NCBI GenBank assembly: GCA_003330885.1
Contig: CP030277.1
Span: 124,001 to 188,000, forward strand
Length of the DNA: 64,000 bases
Origin: Rhodobiaceae bacterium
GTDB lineage: Bacteria > Pseudomonadota > Alphaproteobacteria > Parvibaculales > Parvibaculaceae
Direction of reading: 5' to 3'
Positions 55,044 to 63,912 of this stretch are shown piece after piece. Position numbers and translations under genes: made by a program. Positions within the stretch are counted from its first letter, which is position 1, and every line of letters begins with the position of its first letter. A model generated the notes under the pieces. It was not told the DNA's origin and made no database searches. It was given only the letters and a program-made list of their open reading frames with translations.

Positions 55044-56926
55044 TATTCTCCAGCAAGAGCTGGTGTGGGATCATCGTTCCGGTCGAACTGAGATCGGGAA
55101 AGTTCCGCATAAACACCACCTTGCGCGATGAGATCTGCATGGCGACCCTGCTCGATGACGCGCCCATGGTCGATGACGTAAATATTGTCTGCATGCATGA
55201 TCGTTGAAAGACGGTGTGCAATGACAAGCGTTGTGCGCCCCCGCATGAGAGTCTGGAGCGCTTTTTGGACCTGCAATTCCGATGCTGTATCCAGCGCTGA
55301 CGTGGCTTCGTCCAAGAGCAGAATAGGCGCATTTTTGAGCATGGCGCGCGCGATGGCGATACGCTGGCGTTGTCCGCCGGAAAGCTTGAGACCAGCTTCG
55401 CCGACATGGGTGTCATAGCCATGAGAGAGCTCCAAGATGAAATCGTGGGCTGCGGCGTTTCGTGCTGCGGCTTCTATCTCTTCTAGGGATGCATCTGGAC
55501 TGCCATAGGCGATGTTCGCTCGAATGGTATCGTCAAACAGGAAAGGTTCCTGAGTAACCAGAGCACTGGCATTGCGCAAAGACGTCAGCGTCACAGATTT
55601 CAGGTTCTGCCCGTCAATAGATACTGTTCCGTCGCTGACATCATAGAAACGGGGGACCAGGTTGAGGATGGTGCTTTTGCCCGCACCGCTCGGGCCCACA
55701 AGAGCCACTGTCTGGCCCGCAGGGACATCAATCGTCACATTGTCCAGCGCCTTGGTGCCGTCATCATAATGGAAGCTCACCCGATCAAGGCTTATGGCGC
55801 CGTCGCTCACTTTTAGCTCTTTGCTATCCGTTCCATCGACGATTTTTGCTTCTACATCCAGGACTGGGAATAGCCGTGAAGCGGCGGCAACACCTTCCTG
55901 CAGCACGGTCTGCTGATTGGCGACGGCTTTGAGCGGCTGGTAGGCCAGCATCACCGCCGCCATAAACGCAAAGAAGGAGCCAGATGTCATGGCGCCGCTA
56001 ATGGCCTGCATGCCCGCATACCCAATCACTGCGGCAATCCCGATGCCGGTCAATGCTTCGGTGATGGGTCCCGCGGCTGCCTTTGCTTTGACCGACCGCA
56101 TTGTGTGTTCAAGCACAAGCGCAATAGTACCCGTTGCCCGTTTGATCTCTGCATCTTCTCGCCCATAGGCTTTGACAACCCGAATACCCCCAAGGGCTTC
56201 CAGGATCAGGGTGGAAAGTGATCCGGTTTCCTCCAACCCCTTGTTGGTTGCCTTGCGTGTTTTCCGACCAAGTCGGCGCATGAAAATGGCGGCGACTGGA
56301 ATGACCCCGGTAGCGATGATCGCCATCAGCCAATCGAGGTAATACATATAGCCAATAAGGAATACGAGCACGGCCAGGTGCCGACTGAGATTGATGATTG
56401 ACTGCGCGGTTGAATCCCGGAGCCGGATAACGTCCGTCATAAAAGTCGAGATAAATCGACCTGAATGGGTTTGTTGGATCCAGCCAAGATCGGCGGTCAT
56501 GAGTTTCGAAAAAAGGTGCGTTTGAACTGCAACGACCATGCGCTGGCCGACATAGTTCATAATCACATTTGAAACATAGGTAGTAACTGCTCGAAGACTC
56601 TGTGCCCCCAGCGCACCAAGGGCGAGGATAAGCAATACATCCTCGCGCTTCTGTTCGAAGATCAACTCGACAGTTTGCTCAATCAAAAACGGCAGCACAC
56701 TTGTGGTTGCAGCAATAATCAGATTGGCGAAGATAGCCATAGCAATGAGTGCCGAATGAGGCTTGAGGTAACTCGAAGCAATCCGCCTGACGGCGACCAT
56801 GGTCTTCAGCGGTGCAACAATCTCAGATGGCGCCGGCTCCTGCCGCGACGATCCACGGGACGCAGCGGCCTCCCGAGCCTCGTCGGCTGCCTCTCGAATT
56901 GTGGGATCGCCAGTATGTACGCTCAA
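55043..56926 (-). CDS. ABC exporter, MsbA-like (fused TMD-NBD)
   Basis: 627 residues. Six membrane helices (about 60-345) and a nucleotide-binding domain with Walker A GPSGAGKST, Q loop VTQEPFLFDD, signature LSGGQRQ, Walker B ILLLDEATSALD and H-loop AHRLS. It lies with DUF374, waaA and lpxK and so is probably the lipid A/LPS core flippase (MsbA role), although other lipid substrates are possible. The start appears to be TTG at 56926, and no good ribosome site is visible; the first 42 residues are polar and low in complexity. Confidence 0.9.
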   Translation of the reverse strand: MSVHTGDPTIREAADEAREAAASRGSSRQEPAPSEIVAPLKTMVAVRRIASSYLKPHSALIAMAIFANLIIAATTSVLPFLIEQTVELIFEQKREDVLLILALGALGAQSLRAVTTYVSNVIMNYVGQRMVVAVQTHLFSKLMTADLGWIQQTHSGRFISTFMTDVIRLRDSTAQSIINLSRHLAVLVFLIGYMYYLDWLMAIIATGVIPVAAIFMRRLGRKTRKATNKGLEETGSLSTLILEALGGIRVVKAYGREDAEIKRATGTIALVLEHTMRSVKAKAAAGPITEALTGIGIAAVIGYAGMQAISGAMTSGSFFAFMAAVMLAYQPLKAVANQQTVLQEGVAAASRLFPVLDVEAKIVDGTDSKELKVSDGAISLDRVSFHYDDGTKALDNVTIDVPAGQTVALVGPSGAGKSTILNLVPRFYDVSDGTVSIDGQNLKSVTLTSLRNASALVTQEPFLFDDTIRANIAYGSPDASLEEIEAAARNAAAHDFILELSHGYDTHVGEAGLKLSGGQRQRIAIARAMLKNAPILLLDEATSALDTASELQVQKALQTLMRGRTTLVIAHRLSTIMHADNIYVIDHGRVIEQGRHADLIAQGGVYAELSRSQFDRNDDPTPALAGE

Positions 56927-57059
56927 CTGCAGGGCTTTCGTTGGCCAGGAAGGTTCGTTGGAAGTTGCCGGATACTATCACGCGCATTGAGGCGCGTCAC
57001 CTTGCAGGGCGACTCCTAACCAGCGGTTTTGCAAGCCTTTTTGGGTCTCTCACCGACCC

Positions 57060-57299
57060 TTAGTCGTCGTGAGGATGGTCATTGTCAGGATCCATCAGAC
57101 GATGCAGGTGAACGATGAAATACCGCATCTGAGCGCTGTCAACGGTCCGCTGTGCGGCTTGTCGCCAGGCAGCCTCCGCTTCGGCAAAGCTGGGATAGAT
57201 GCCGACAACGTCTAGCTTCTCCAGGTCGCTGAAGCGGATGCCGTCAAGGTCTTCAAGTTCGCCCCCGAATACGAGATGAAGAAGTTGCTCGTCTGACAT
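57060..57299 (-). CDS. DUF4170 protein
   Basis: 79 residues. HLVFGGELEDLDGIRFSDLEKLDVVGIYPSFAEAEAAWR and YFIVHLHRLMDP are the DUF4170 pattern. Function unknown. Found in alphaproteobacteria between an inositol-phosphatase-family gene and an ABC exporter, as here. Good ribosome site (GGGAG) at the ATG 57299. Confidence 0.85.
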   Translation of the reverse strand: MSDEQLLHLVFGGELEDLDGIRFSDLEKLDVVGIYPSFAEAEAAWRQAAQRTVDSAQMRYFIVHLHRLMDPDNDHPHDD

Positions 57300-57384
57300 C
57301 AGTGTTTCTCCCGAAAACAGGCTGAATAATCAAGGAAGTATGCCTCGATATCTGTTGGCTGGCCAACAGGATAGCGCAGGGATC

Positions 57385-58200
57385 TTAAGGCAGCGTCAAA
57401 CCACCGACACGCTCAAACAGGGCGTCATAGAGCGCAGGCCCCGCCGCGACGAGGCTGCGATGTTTGGTGAAGCTCTTATTGTAAACAAAGGGCCTGCCAT
57501 CATGGGTTGTCATGCGGCCACCAGCCTCACGAACAATGAGGTCTGCTGCCGCTAGGTCCCAATCACTTTTTCGGTTAAGGGCCATGCAAGCGTCAACAAA
57601 CCCGTTGGCGACCAAGACCAAGCGGTAGGCAACTGAGTTTCGGCTCACAATATCCATTTCCGGCCATGGCTCTGGCCAGGCTGGATGTTTGAACATGGGC
57701 GCGAAGGCGGCCATGCGACAGCCCGAAATATCCCGGCGTTTGCTGGGCGAGATCGGGGTGCCGTTCAGGAGCGCGCCATTGCCCAGCTGAGCTTCGAAGA
57801 ACTCATCGGAGGCAGGATTGAAAACCGCAGCCAAAACAGGTTTGCCCTGGAAGACCAAGGCAACGCAGATCGTGAAATGCGGCCGCCCTTTGAGGAAGGC
57901 GCGGGTGCCGTCTATGGGATCGACGACCCAAACAAAGTCCCGCTCCAGCCGCACTGGATCATCGTCTGTTTCTTCCGACAGCCAGCCGTAATCGGGTCGA
58001 GGCCCCTGTAAGCGCTCATGAAGCAATGTGTTGACCGCGTGATCGGCTTCACTTACCGGCGTGTCGTCATCCTTGTCCCATTGCTCAATGTCGCGCTGAT
58101 AGTAGGTAAGAGCCAGCGCTCCGGCTGCCCGCACAGCGTCGCACAGCAGCTGGTGGTCTTCTTTGAGATTGAGAAGGGACGATGGATCAAGTTCCGGCAA
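57385..58200 (-). CDS. cysQ: 3'(2'),5'-bisphosphate nucleotidase / inositol monophosphatase family
   Basis: 271 residues. Metal motifs WLSEET, DPIDGTRAF and WDLAAADLI are those of the lithium-sensitive phosphatase family; the DGTRAF form and overall length favour CysQ (removing the 3'-phosphate from PAP) over inositol monophosphatases. The start is TTG at 58200 behind AAGGGA; no earlier ATG is available in frame. Overlaps the end of pmbA by 14 bp. Confidence 0.85.
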   Translation of the reverse strand: MPELDPSSLLNLKEDHQLLCDAVRAAGALALTYYQRDIEQWDKDDDTPVSEADHAVNTLLHERLQGPRPDYGWLSEETDDDPVRLERDFVWVVDPIDGTRAFLKGRPHFTICVALVFQGKPVLAAVFNPASDEFFEAQLGNGALLNGTPISPSKRRDISGCRMAAFAPMFKHPAWPEPWPEMDIVSRNSVAYRLVLVANGFVDACMALNRKSDWDLAAADLIVREAGGRMTTHDGRPFVYNKSFTKHRSLVAAGPALYDALFERVGGLTLP

Positions 58201-59542
58201 GGGTCATCCCTTCGATCCGCACGGTGGGCGCGTTGGTCGCTGCCTTGAACTCCAGATCGCTCGCGGGCGTAAGGTTTGCAAACATGTCTTTGAGGTTCCC
58301 CGCGATGGTGATTTCGCTCACTGGGAACGTCAGCTCACCATTCTCGATCCAGAAACCCGAAGCACCGCGTGAATAATCGCCCGTGACGCCATTGACCCCC
58401 ATGCCGATCATCTCCGTTACATAGAAGCCCGATGTGATGTCGGCCATCAATTCTTCAGGTGATAGCGACCCAGCTTCAAGCGTCAGATTGGTGGTTGAAG
58501 GTGAGGGAGACCCGCCCGTACCGCGTGCTGCACGCCCATTGCTTGGCAAACCCAACTGTTTTCCCGTCGACGTATCGAGCAGCCAGGTGGTGAGACGGCC
58601 ATCGTCGATTAGAGTGAGCGCTTCTGTCCGCACGCCTTCGCCATCAAATGGCTTTGATCCGCGTCCTCGTTTTTTTAAGGGATCGTCGGTGATCCGGATG
58701 CCCTGTGCGAAGAGCTGAGTGTCCAAACTGTCTTTCAAGAAGCTCGTGCCCCTGGCAACTGATGCCCCTGAGATCGCGCCTGCGAGATGGCCAACAAGCC
58801 CACCAGAAACACGCGGGTCGTAAATGATCGGAACCTGACAGCTTTCCACCTTCCGGGCCCCTAGTCGGCGGACGGCTTTTTCGCCAGCTTCCCGTCCGAT
58901 TTTTGTCGGGTCCTCAAGGTCTGAAAAATGGCGCGCGGTGGAATAGTCATAGTCGCGCTCCATCTCTGTCCCTTCGCCGGCAAGCACGGAACACGAAACA
59001 GAATGGGTGCTGCCACCATAGTGGCCGGCAAACCCGTCGCTCGTGGCAAGTGTTATAGCCGCGCGGCCAAAGCTTGATCCTGCACCACCGGAATTCGTAA
59101 CACCTTTGACAGCAAGCGCCGCATCTTCCGCGGCTTGAGCACGCGCAACCAATTCCTCTGCTTTGGGGTCGCTCCCATCATCAAGTTCAAGATCTGCGAT
59201 TTTTTCTGCAAGGAGCGCAGGATCTGCCAGACCGCAATAGGGATCTTCTGGTGCGACCCTTGCCATGGCAATCACACGTTCGACAAGGGAGTCAAAAGCT
59301 TTTGGCGCCACATCGGTTGTAGAAACAACCGCCTGTTGCTGTCCAACCATGACCCGCAGTCCCAGATCCTGGGTCTCAGATCGCTCGATATCTTCGAGGC
59401 TTCCCAATCGCCACGACGCGCCAAACATAGTGCTTTCAACCATCAAGGCGTCTGCAGCATCTGCTCCTGCTTTTTTGGCGCGGGTGATGAGATCTTGAAG
59501 GAGATCGGTGCGGTTTTGACTTTGCTGCATATGAGAGAACAT
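58187..59542 (-). CDS. pmbA: metalloprotease PmbA/TldE family
   Basis: 451 residues of the TldE/PmbA fold: GLRVMVGQQQAVVSTTDV (N-terminal domain), GTEMERDYDYSTARHFSDL, and the C-terminal GVNGVTGDYSRGASGFWIENGE. With TldD it forms the heterodimer that processes modified peptides such as microcin precursors and CcdA; tldD is not in the window. TldE lacks the zinc-binding HExxxH, as here. ATG at 59542, with a second possible at 59530. Heads the leftward block pmbA-cysQ-DUF4170-exporter. Confidence 0.93.
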   Translation of the reverse strand: MFSHMQQSQNRTDLLQDLITRAKKAGADAADALMVESTMFGASWRLGSLEDIERSETQDLGLRVMVGQQQAVVSTTDVAPKAFDSLVERVIAMARVAPEDPYCGLADPALLAEKIADLELDDGSDPKAEELVARAQAAEDAALAVKGVTNSGGAGSSFGRAAITLATSDGFAGHYGGSTHSVSCSVLAGEGTEMERDYDYSTARHFSDLEDPTKIGREAGEKAVRRLGARKVESCQVPIIYDPRVSGGLVGHLAGAISGASVARGTSFLKDSLDTQLFAQGIRITDDPLKKRGRGSKPFDGEGVRTEALTLIDDGRLTTWLLDTSTGKQLGLPSNGRAARGTGGSPSPSTTNLTLEAGSLSPEELMADITSGFYVTEMIGMGVNGVTGDYSRGASGFWIENGELTFPVSEITIAGNLKDMFANLTPASDLEFKAATNAPTVRIEGMTLAGT

Positions 59543-59679
59543 CCGTGACAGGTCCGGGGCAGGGGAGCCCCGGTATTGAGGGTCTTATACCAGAAAATGC
59601 GCGAATGTCGCGCTGGCACCATTGGGAGAGCGCCACGGTTGCGCTTTTCAGCGAACCGCGGGAGAGGCTGCAAATTCAC

Positions 59680-60087
59680 TCAGATTGTGTAGGTGAGTGA
59701 GAAATAGAGGCACCCAACGCCGGTAATCAGCTGCCCCAGCCAGGTGAGCAAGGTCCCCCAAAGTCTTGGCCGTGTACTGTCTGCGGAGATATAAAGGCCA
59801 ATCGCATGCAAAAGACGCCCCATGGTCAGCGCGATGCCTGCAGCGTGAATGATCCAAATAGAGGCAGATAGTATGAAGAGCCCGATCAGACCGATCAGGC
59901 CGATGGGTGTGTATTCGCTGTTGACGATGTGCGCCCGCGTCGACTTGTAAAGTGGCTCGTGATCGCCTGTCCCTGTCATGACATTTGTCTTGAGGCGGGT
60001 GGCAGACACCCGGTAGGCCAACACCAGGTTCAAAAGCAGGTTGATCGCAATATAGAGCCCGACCATTTGAAGCGGGTTGTCGATCAT
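59680..60087 (-). CDS. MAPEG family membrane protein
   Basis: 135 residues with four hydrophobic helices. AYRVSATRLKT and KSTRAHIVNSEYTPIGLI correspond to the family's glutathione-binding Arg-Glu region. MAPEG proteins are membrane glutathione transferases or eicosanoid-type enzymes; in bacteria the substrate is unknown. The ATG at 60087 follows AAGGA; the open frame continues upstream to 60198 but lacks similarity. Confidence 0.85.
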   Translation of the reverse strand: MIDNPLQMVGLYIAINLLLNLVLAYRVSATRLKTNVMTGTGDHEPLYKSTRAHIVNSEYTPIGLIGLIGLFILSASIWIIHAAGIALTMGRLLHAIGLYISADSTRPRLWGTLLTWLGQLITGVGCLYFSLTYTI

Positions 60088-60185
60088 ATCTCGGTTCCTT
60101 CGTGGCTCAGCATCGTTGGATTTGGGTGCTGATTCGACACATCCTGGAAAACCTAGCACGAAGCTGGTCCTAGTTTTCATGGCAT

Positions 60186-60911
60186 ATGGACCTCCCACAA
60201 AAGTTTGAAGTCGATGTTAAAGAGATAGAAAGCATGCGCTCCCTATTCTTCGGGCTTAAGGGGCAGGGCGTCCCCAACCAGCAGGACAGGCCAATAGGGC
60301 AGGGACATTTGATGCGATTTTTCGCCGACAAAGAAGATGCAGACCGGTTTCGCAGGCGCTGGACATCACCTGCGTTTGATGCAGATCCCTACCGCCTTCC
60401 CGCCAGCCTGACAGTCCCATTTCAGCCTGTCTGGCGGCGCGCCGTTGGTTTCATCCGCTATGCGACCATCTACCGGGACCGGATTGTGGTGCAGGACAGC
60501 TCGCCGCCTCTTGGCGTATGGGAATGGGAAGCACCAGTGACGGACTACACCGGGGTGGTGATGGCAATTGCCTACAAAGACCGGGACCGCGAAGCGCCTG
60601 TGATCTTGATCGAGCTATGCCATCCAGACCCCACAAAGACGGTGACGGTCCACGCCTCCTTGGACGGCGCGGATGCCGGCGCTCGCTGGCGCTCCTGGGC
60701 AAGTGTCTTGAACCTGCCTTTGCTTGTGCAGGATCGAAGTGGTGATCTGCGCGAAACATCAGAGCAGATCGGAGCCCTTAAAACAGAAGCGCCGCAGCCT
60801 CACCGTGGGGCAAGTCCTCTGACCACACGTCGTCCTATGAGCTTTGGTTTTACCGGCAGGCCGCGGCAATGGAGTGACCGGGTCTCCGCCTCCCGGCCAC
60901 AGGCATACTGA
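60186..60911 (+). CDS. DUF6101 protein
   Basis: 241 residues, no signal or membrane segment. VQDSSPPLGVWEW, VTDYTGVVMAIAYKD, ALDGADAGARWRSWASVLNLPLLV and LTTRRPMSFGFTGRPRQ look like the alphaproteobacterial DUF6101 family (recognised by eye). Function unknown; the compact beta pattern suggests a PH-like fold, with a basic C-terminal tail. Start at ATG 60186 lacks a ribosome site; the ATG at 60234 is possible. Divergent from MAPEG and convergent with the enoyl-CoA hydratase. Confidence 0.65.
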   Translation: MDLPQKFEVDVKEIESMRSLFFGLKGQGVPNQQDRPIGQGHLMRFFADKEDADRFRRRWTSPAFDADPYRLPASLTVPFQPVWRRAVGFIRYATIYRDRIVVQDSSPPLGVWEWEAPVTDYTGVVMAIAYKDRDREAPVILIELCHPDPTKTVTVHASLDGADAGARWRSWASVLNLPLLVQDRSGDLRETSEQIGALKTEAPQPHRGASPLTTRRPMSFGFTGRPRQWSDRVSASRPQAY

Positions 60912-60913
60912 AT

Positions 60914-61699
60914 TCAGATATTTGAAAAGTCAGGTGCTCTACGTTCTGCAAATGCACTTGCGGCCTCTGCAAATTCTGCAGTTTTGAGCTGCGCAGAAAA
61001 ATGGACACTCTCGTCTGCCATCTGCTGCGCAACATTTGCATGGTCACGGCGCACAAGCTGTTTTGTCAGTTTCACCGCATTGGGGGCTTTGGCAGCGAGG
61101 GCGCGCGCACGGTTCGACGCTTCGTCAAGAAGAGCGTCTTCGTCGAAGATAGAGCAGACGAGACCCATCTTTTCGGCATCTTCTGCACTGACCTTTGTTC
61201 CAAGCAGAAACATGTCGTTCGCCTTTTGCGTGCCAATCAGGTTGGGCAAGAGAAGGCTGGATCCGGCCTCAGGAACCAATCCCAAATTGACAAAGGGTGT
61301 CTGGAAGGTTGCATTGGGAGATGCGTAGACCAGATCGCAATGCAGCAACATCGTAACGCCAACACCGATAGCAAGACCATTGACCGCTGCGACGATGGGT
61401 TTTTCGGCATTGAGGATGGCTTGAAGATAGCGTCCGACCGGCGGCAATTCATTTTCGCCTTTGGGTGCATCGTCGCTACCAGCAAAGTCACCTAGATCGT
61501 TCCCGGCTGTAAAAGAGTCGCCCGTACCGGTAATCAGGACCACACGAATTTCGGGATCGGTTTGGGCTGCGACGACATTGTCTGCAAGTGCTGCATACAT
61601 ATCCTGTGTCAGCGCATTTTTCTTCTCCGGCCGGTTCATGGTGAGGGTGAGAACGCCAGCTTCCTTCTGGACCTGAATATGGTCAGATGTCGTAATCAT
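60914..61699 (-). CDS. enoyl-CoA hydratase/isomerase family protein
   Basis: 261 residues of the crotonase fold. AGNDLGDF and GLAIGVGVTMLLHCD form the oxyanion hole, and GLVPEAGSSLLLP carries the Glu near the second catalytic position. The first catalytic Glu of true hydratases is replaced by hydrophobic residues near the oxyanion segment, so an isomerase (delta3,delta2-enoyl-CoA) role is at least as likely. The ATG at 61699 follows AAGGA. Downstream of marR on the same strand with a 17-bp gap, so the two are probably co-transcribed. Confidence 0.88.
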   Translation of the reverse strand: MITTSDHIQVQKEAGVLTLTMNRPEKKNALTQDMYAALADNVVAAQTDPEIRVVLITGTGDSFTAGNDLGDFAGSDDAPKGENELPPVGRYLQAILNAEKPIVAAVNGLAIGVGVTMLLHCDLVYASPNATFQTPFVNLGLVPEAGSSLLLPNLIGTQKANDMFLLGTKVSAEDAEKMGLVCSIFDEDALLDEASNRARALAAKAPNAVKLTKQLVRRDHANVAQQMADESVHFSAQLKTAEFAEAASAFAERRAPDFSNI

Positions 61700-61716
61700 G
61701 GTGAAAATCCTTTTGA

Positions 61717-62178
61717 CTATTTTGGGGACGGCCCGGCATTCGTCAGAGACGCAGCGCGGGCCGATGTTGAAATGACCTGGGTGAGAAATCGCTCAATGGT
61801 TTCAATTTCATGGGGCTCAAATCCCTTGAGAAGGTCCGCATTGGCCTGCTTGGTAAGCGGGAGGGACTTCTGGATCGCCTCTGTGCCCTTGGGGGTCCGG
61901 CTGATGCGTTGTGCCCGTCCATCTTGCTTGTCGGCAACACGGCGAATGAAACCGCCTGTCTCAAGTCGGGTGACAAGTGTTGTCACCGCAGACTTGTTCA
62001 TGTCCAAGGCTTTGGCGATAGCAGACGGTTTACAGGGCTCCTGCTTTCCGATGACGAAGAGCGCTCCCTGTTGCACGGCGCTGATGCCCAGCGAAGCTTG
62101 CAAACGCTGATCGGCGGCCCGGAAAAGCGCTCTGTGAGCAAGCTGCATGAGATGGAATATGCGGGGTTGTTGAGCCAT
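61717..62178 (-). CDS. MarR family transcriptional regulator
   Basis: 153 residues from the chosen start. Winged helix-turn-helix with GISAVQQGALFVI, PSAIAKALDMNKSAVTTLVTRLETGGFI and the wing RRVADKQDGRAQRISRT. It probably regulates the co-transcribed enoyl-CoA hydratase. The start is ambiguous: ATG at 62178, 62187 or 62208, none with a clear ribosome site. A 14-bp palindrome (62182-62195) sits over these codons; choosing 62178 places it in the leader, as expected for autoregulation. Confidence 0.85.
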   Translation of the reverse strand: MAQQPRIFHLMQLAHRALFRAADQRLQASLGISAVQQGALFVIGKQEPCKPSAIAKALDMNKSAVTTLVTRLETGGFIRRVADKQDGRAQRISRTPKGTEAIQKSLPLTKQANADLLKGFEPHEIETIERFLTQVISTSARAASLTNAGPSPK

Positions 62179-62181
62179 ATC

Positions 62182-62195
62182 GTTCATATATGAAC
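62182..62195. promoter_or_regulatory. MarR operator-like palindrome
   Basis: GTTCATATATGAAC, perfect 14-bp palindrome, lying over the candidate start codons of marR. Its AT-rich core is typical of MarR sites. Confidence 0.6.
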
Positions 62196-62240
62196 TAAAT
62201 AGCGCCATGGCAAGCGGAATGAGTTAAATGAACAAAAACC

Positions 62241-62915
62241 TCAGGAAAACTGCCAAACAGATGTGTTCCGCACGTCTGTATCTTCCAGCTCCCGCGATGT
62301 TTTCACCGCGTAGGAAATGACTTTCCGAAGTCGATCCTTGGGAAGATAGGTGCGGCCCGGATCTCCGATGAACACGTCAATCCCCTTGCGCGCTTGTTCC
62401 TGCAGCCATGTTTCCACCTCACCGGCAAGCGGTTGTTCGTAGCACATGTCGCCCACAAGAATGACATCCCACGGACCATCTTGACCGACGAGATCTTGCG
62501 CGGTTGTTGAGAGCAAAACATTGTTTGCCTGCGCATTGAGCTCTGCCGCGGCGCAGGCAAAGACATCAATATCGGCTGCGAGCACTGACGTGGCGCCAGC
62601 GCGCAGGGCGGCGAGGCCGACAAGGCCCGACCCGGACCCAAAGTCGAGCACTCTCTGCTGGGCAATGATGTCCGGATTGTCGAGCAGATAGCGGGCGAGT
62701 GCTTGACCACCTGCCCAGGCAAAGGCCCAGAAGGGGGCTGGCAGGCCTGTAGCCGTCAGCTCTTCCTCGCCCATCTGCCAGAGGGCATCGCCCTCGGTTG
62801 CCAGATGCAAACGCAGCTCCGGCACGAGAGGAGGCTCGTGCAGTGCTGTGCGAGCCCGGATGAACGCGAATGGGTTTTCCTTGGCAGCAGATAGGTCGTC
62901 AGTTTGCAGCTTCAA
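62241..62915 (-). CDS. class I SAM methyltransferase, ETF-beta lysine methyltransferase-like
   Basis: 224 residues from the chosen start. SAM motif I is LDFGSGSGLVGLAALRAGA, and DMCYEQP corresponds to the DxCYE element of the MTF16/ETFBKMT (protein lysine methyltransferase) family. A protein lysine target such as the electron-transfer flavoprotein beta subunit is a family-based guess. Start unsettled: TTG at 62915 overlaps the desaturase by 17 bp and has GGAAGG close by, while an ATG at 62987 would overlap by 89 bp; the first 24 residues of the longer form look like noise. Confidence 0.8.
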   Translation of the reverse strand: MKLQTDDLSAAKENPFAFIRARTALHEPPLVPELRLHLATEGDALWQMGEEELTATGLPAPFWAFAWAGGQALARYLLDNPDIIAQQRVLDFGSGSGLVGLAALRAGATSVLAADIDVFACAAAELNAQANNVLLSTTAQDLVGQDGPWDVILVGDMCYEQPLAGEVETWLQEQARKGIDVFIGDPGRTYLPKDRLRKVISYAVKTSRELEDTDVRNTSVWQFS

Positions 62916-63912
62916 ACCCTTCCGACGTGATCCCGGCAACCCGGCGGCGCGTGTTGTGAATGACTTCGCCTGGCTTGTCTTGATCATCAGGCTTGGAGGT
63001 CGCCATTTTGATCACTTCCCAGTATCCGTTCTTGGTTTCCATCCTGTGCCAATGCCCATTTTCTTTGAGGAACTCCTGCGCTTTGGGAAGGTTGTAGCAG
63101 GGGATCCACATCATGAGATGATGTTCAACATGGTAGTTGACCCAATAGGGCCCAAAGAAAGCGCGTTCCCAAAGGCTGAGCACCGTTGTGCGGGACGAGC
63201 GAAAGACATCGTCGCTGTCTGGTACCATGGCATGTTCTGCGATGTTTCGAATGCGGGTGATCACTTGATGCCAGGTCAGGAATGGGAGCAGCCACAGAAC
63301 AAAATAGAGGTACCAATGGCCTGTCGCAGCAAGCCCGGCAAACAGAATGAGGTGGGTAACGGTCGCGCGGCCGAGTTTTGACCAATAGCGTTTTAGGCGC
63401 GCACCAAGCGGCATATCGGCTGGACCAAATGCACTCAAGATTTGAGCCTTGCGCTGCTGGTAGCCCGTCTGGCCGGTAATATCCCGCCACATTTTCCGCC
63501 GGAAACTCTTCTTCGTGATGGGGAAGGGAGCAGAAAGGATCAGATCCGGGTCTTCCGCCTGCTGCGTATTGTTGTGGTGCTGCAGATGATAGCGCCGATA
63601 GGACCAGGTCTCCGCCATCAATGGATAGGCGCCGAGCCACTGACCGATGAACTCGTTGAGCTTTGGCGACTTGGCCAACACGCCATGCGCAGCGTCATGC
63701 ATGAGAATGGCCAGGCCCAGTTGCCGACTGCCGATAACCACGAACGCCAATATAAAGGTGAGCGGATTGGGGAAATAGACGAACAGGGCCATCGCGGCGA
63801 AGCAGGTTCCCCAGGCGTGAGCAGCAATCCATATGGCGCGGAGATCAGAGCGTTTGCGCACAATCGCAATCTGGTCGTCGGTAAGAATGTCTTGTGCTTT
63901 GACCTTGTTCAT
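62899..63912 (-). CDS. fatty acid desaturase
   Basis: 337 residues. Three His boxes bind the di-iron centre: HDAAH (72-76), HLQHH (109-113) and, near residue 260, NYHVEHHLMM. Four to six membrane helices flank them. This front-end/acyl-lipid type group introduces a double bond in membrane lipids or related substrates (some members act on carotenoids or sphingolipids). The ATG at 63912 follows GGAGAG. First of a leftward pair with the methyltransferase. The last 88 bases of the window, upstream of it, contain its promoter region. Confidence 0.92.
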   Translation of the reverse strand: MNKVKAQDILTDDQIAIVRKRSDLRAIWIAAHAWGTCFAAMALFVYFPNPLTFILAFVVIGSRQLGLAILMHDAAHGVLAKSPKLNEFIGQWLGAYPLMAETWSYRRYHLQHHNNTQQAEDPDLILSAPFPITKKSFRRKMWRDITGQTGYQQRKAQILSAFGPADMPLGARLKRYWSKLGRATVTHLILFAGLAATGHWYLYFVLWLLPFLTWHQVITRIRNIAEHAMVPDSDDVFRSSRTTVLSLWERAFFGPYWVNYHVEHHLMMWIPCYNLPKAQEFLKENGHWHRMETKNGYWEVIKMATSKPDDQDKPGEVIHNTRRRVAGITSEGFEAAN

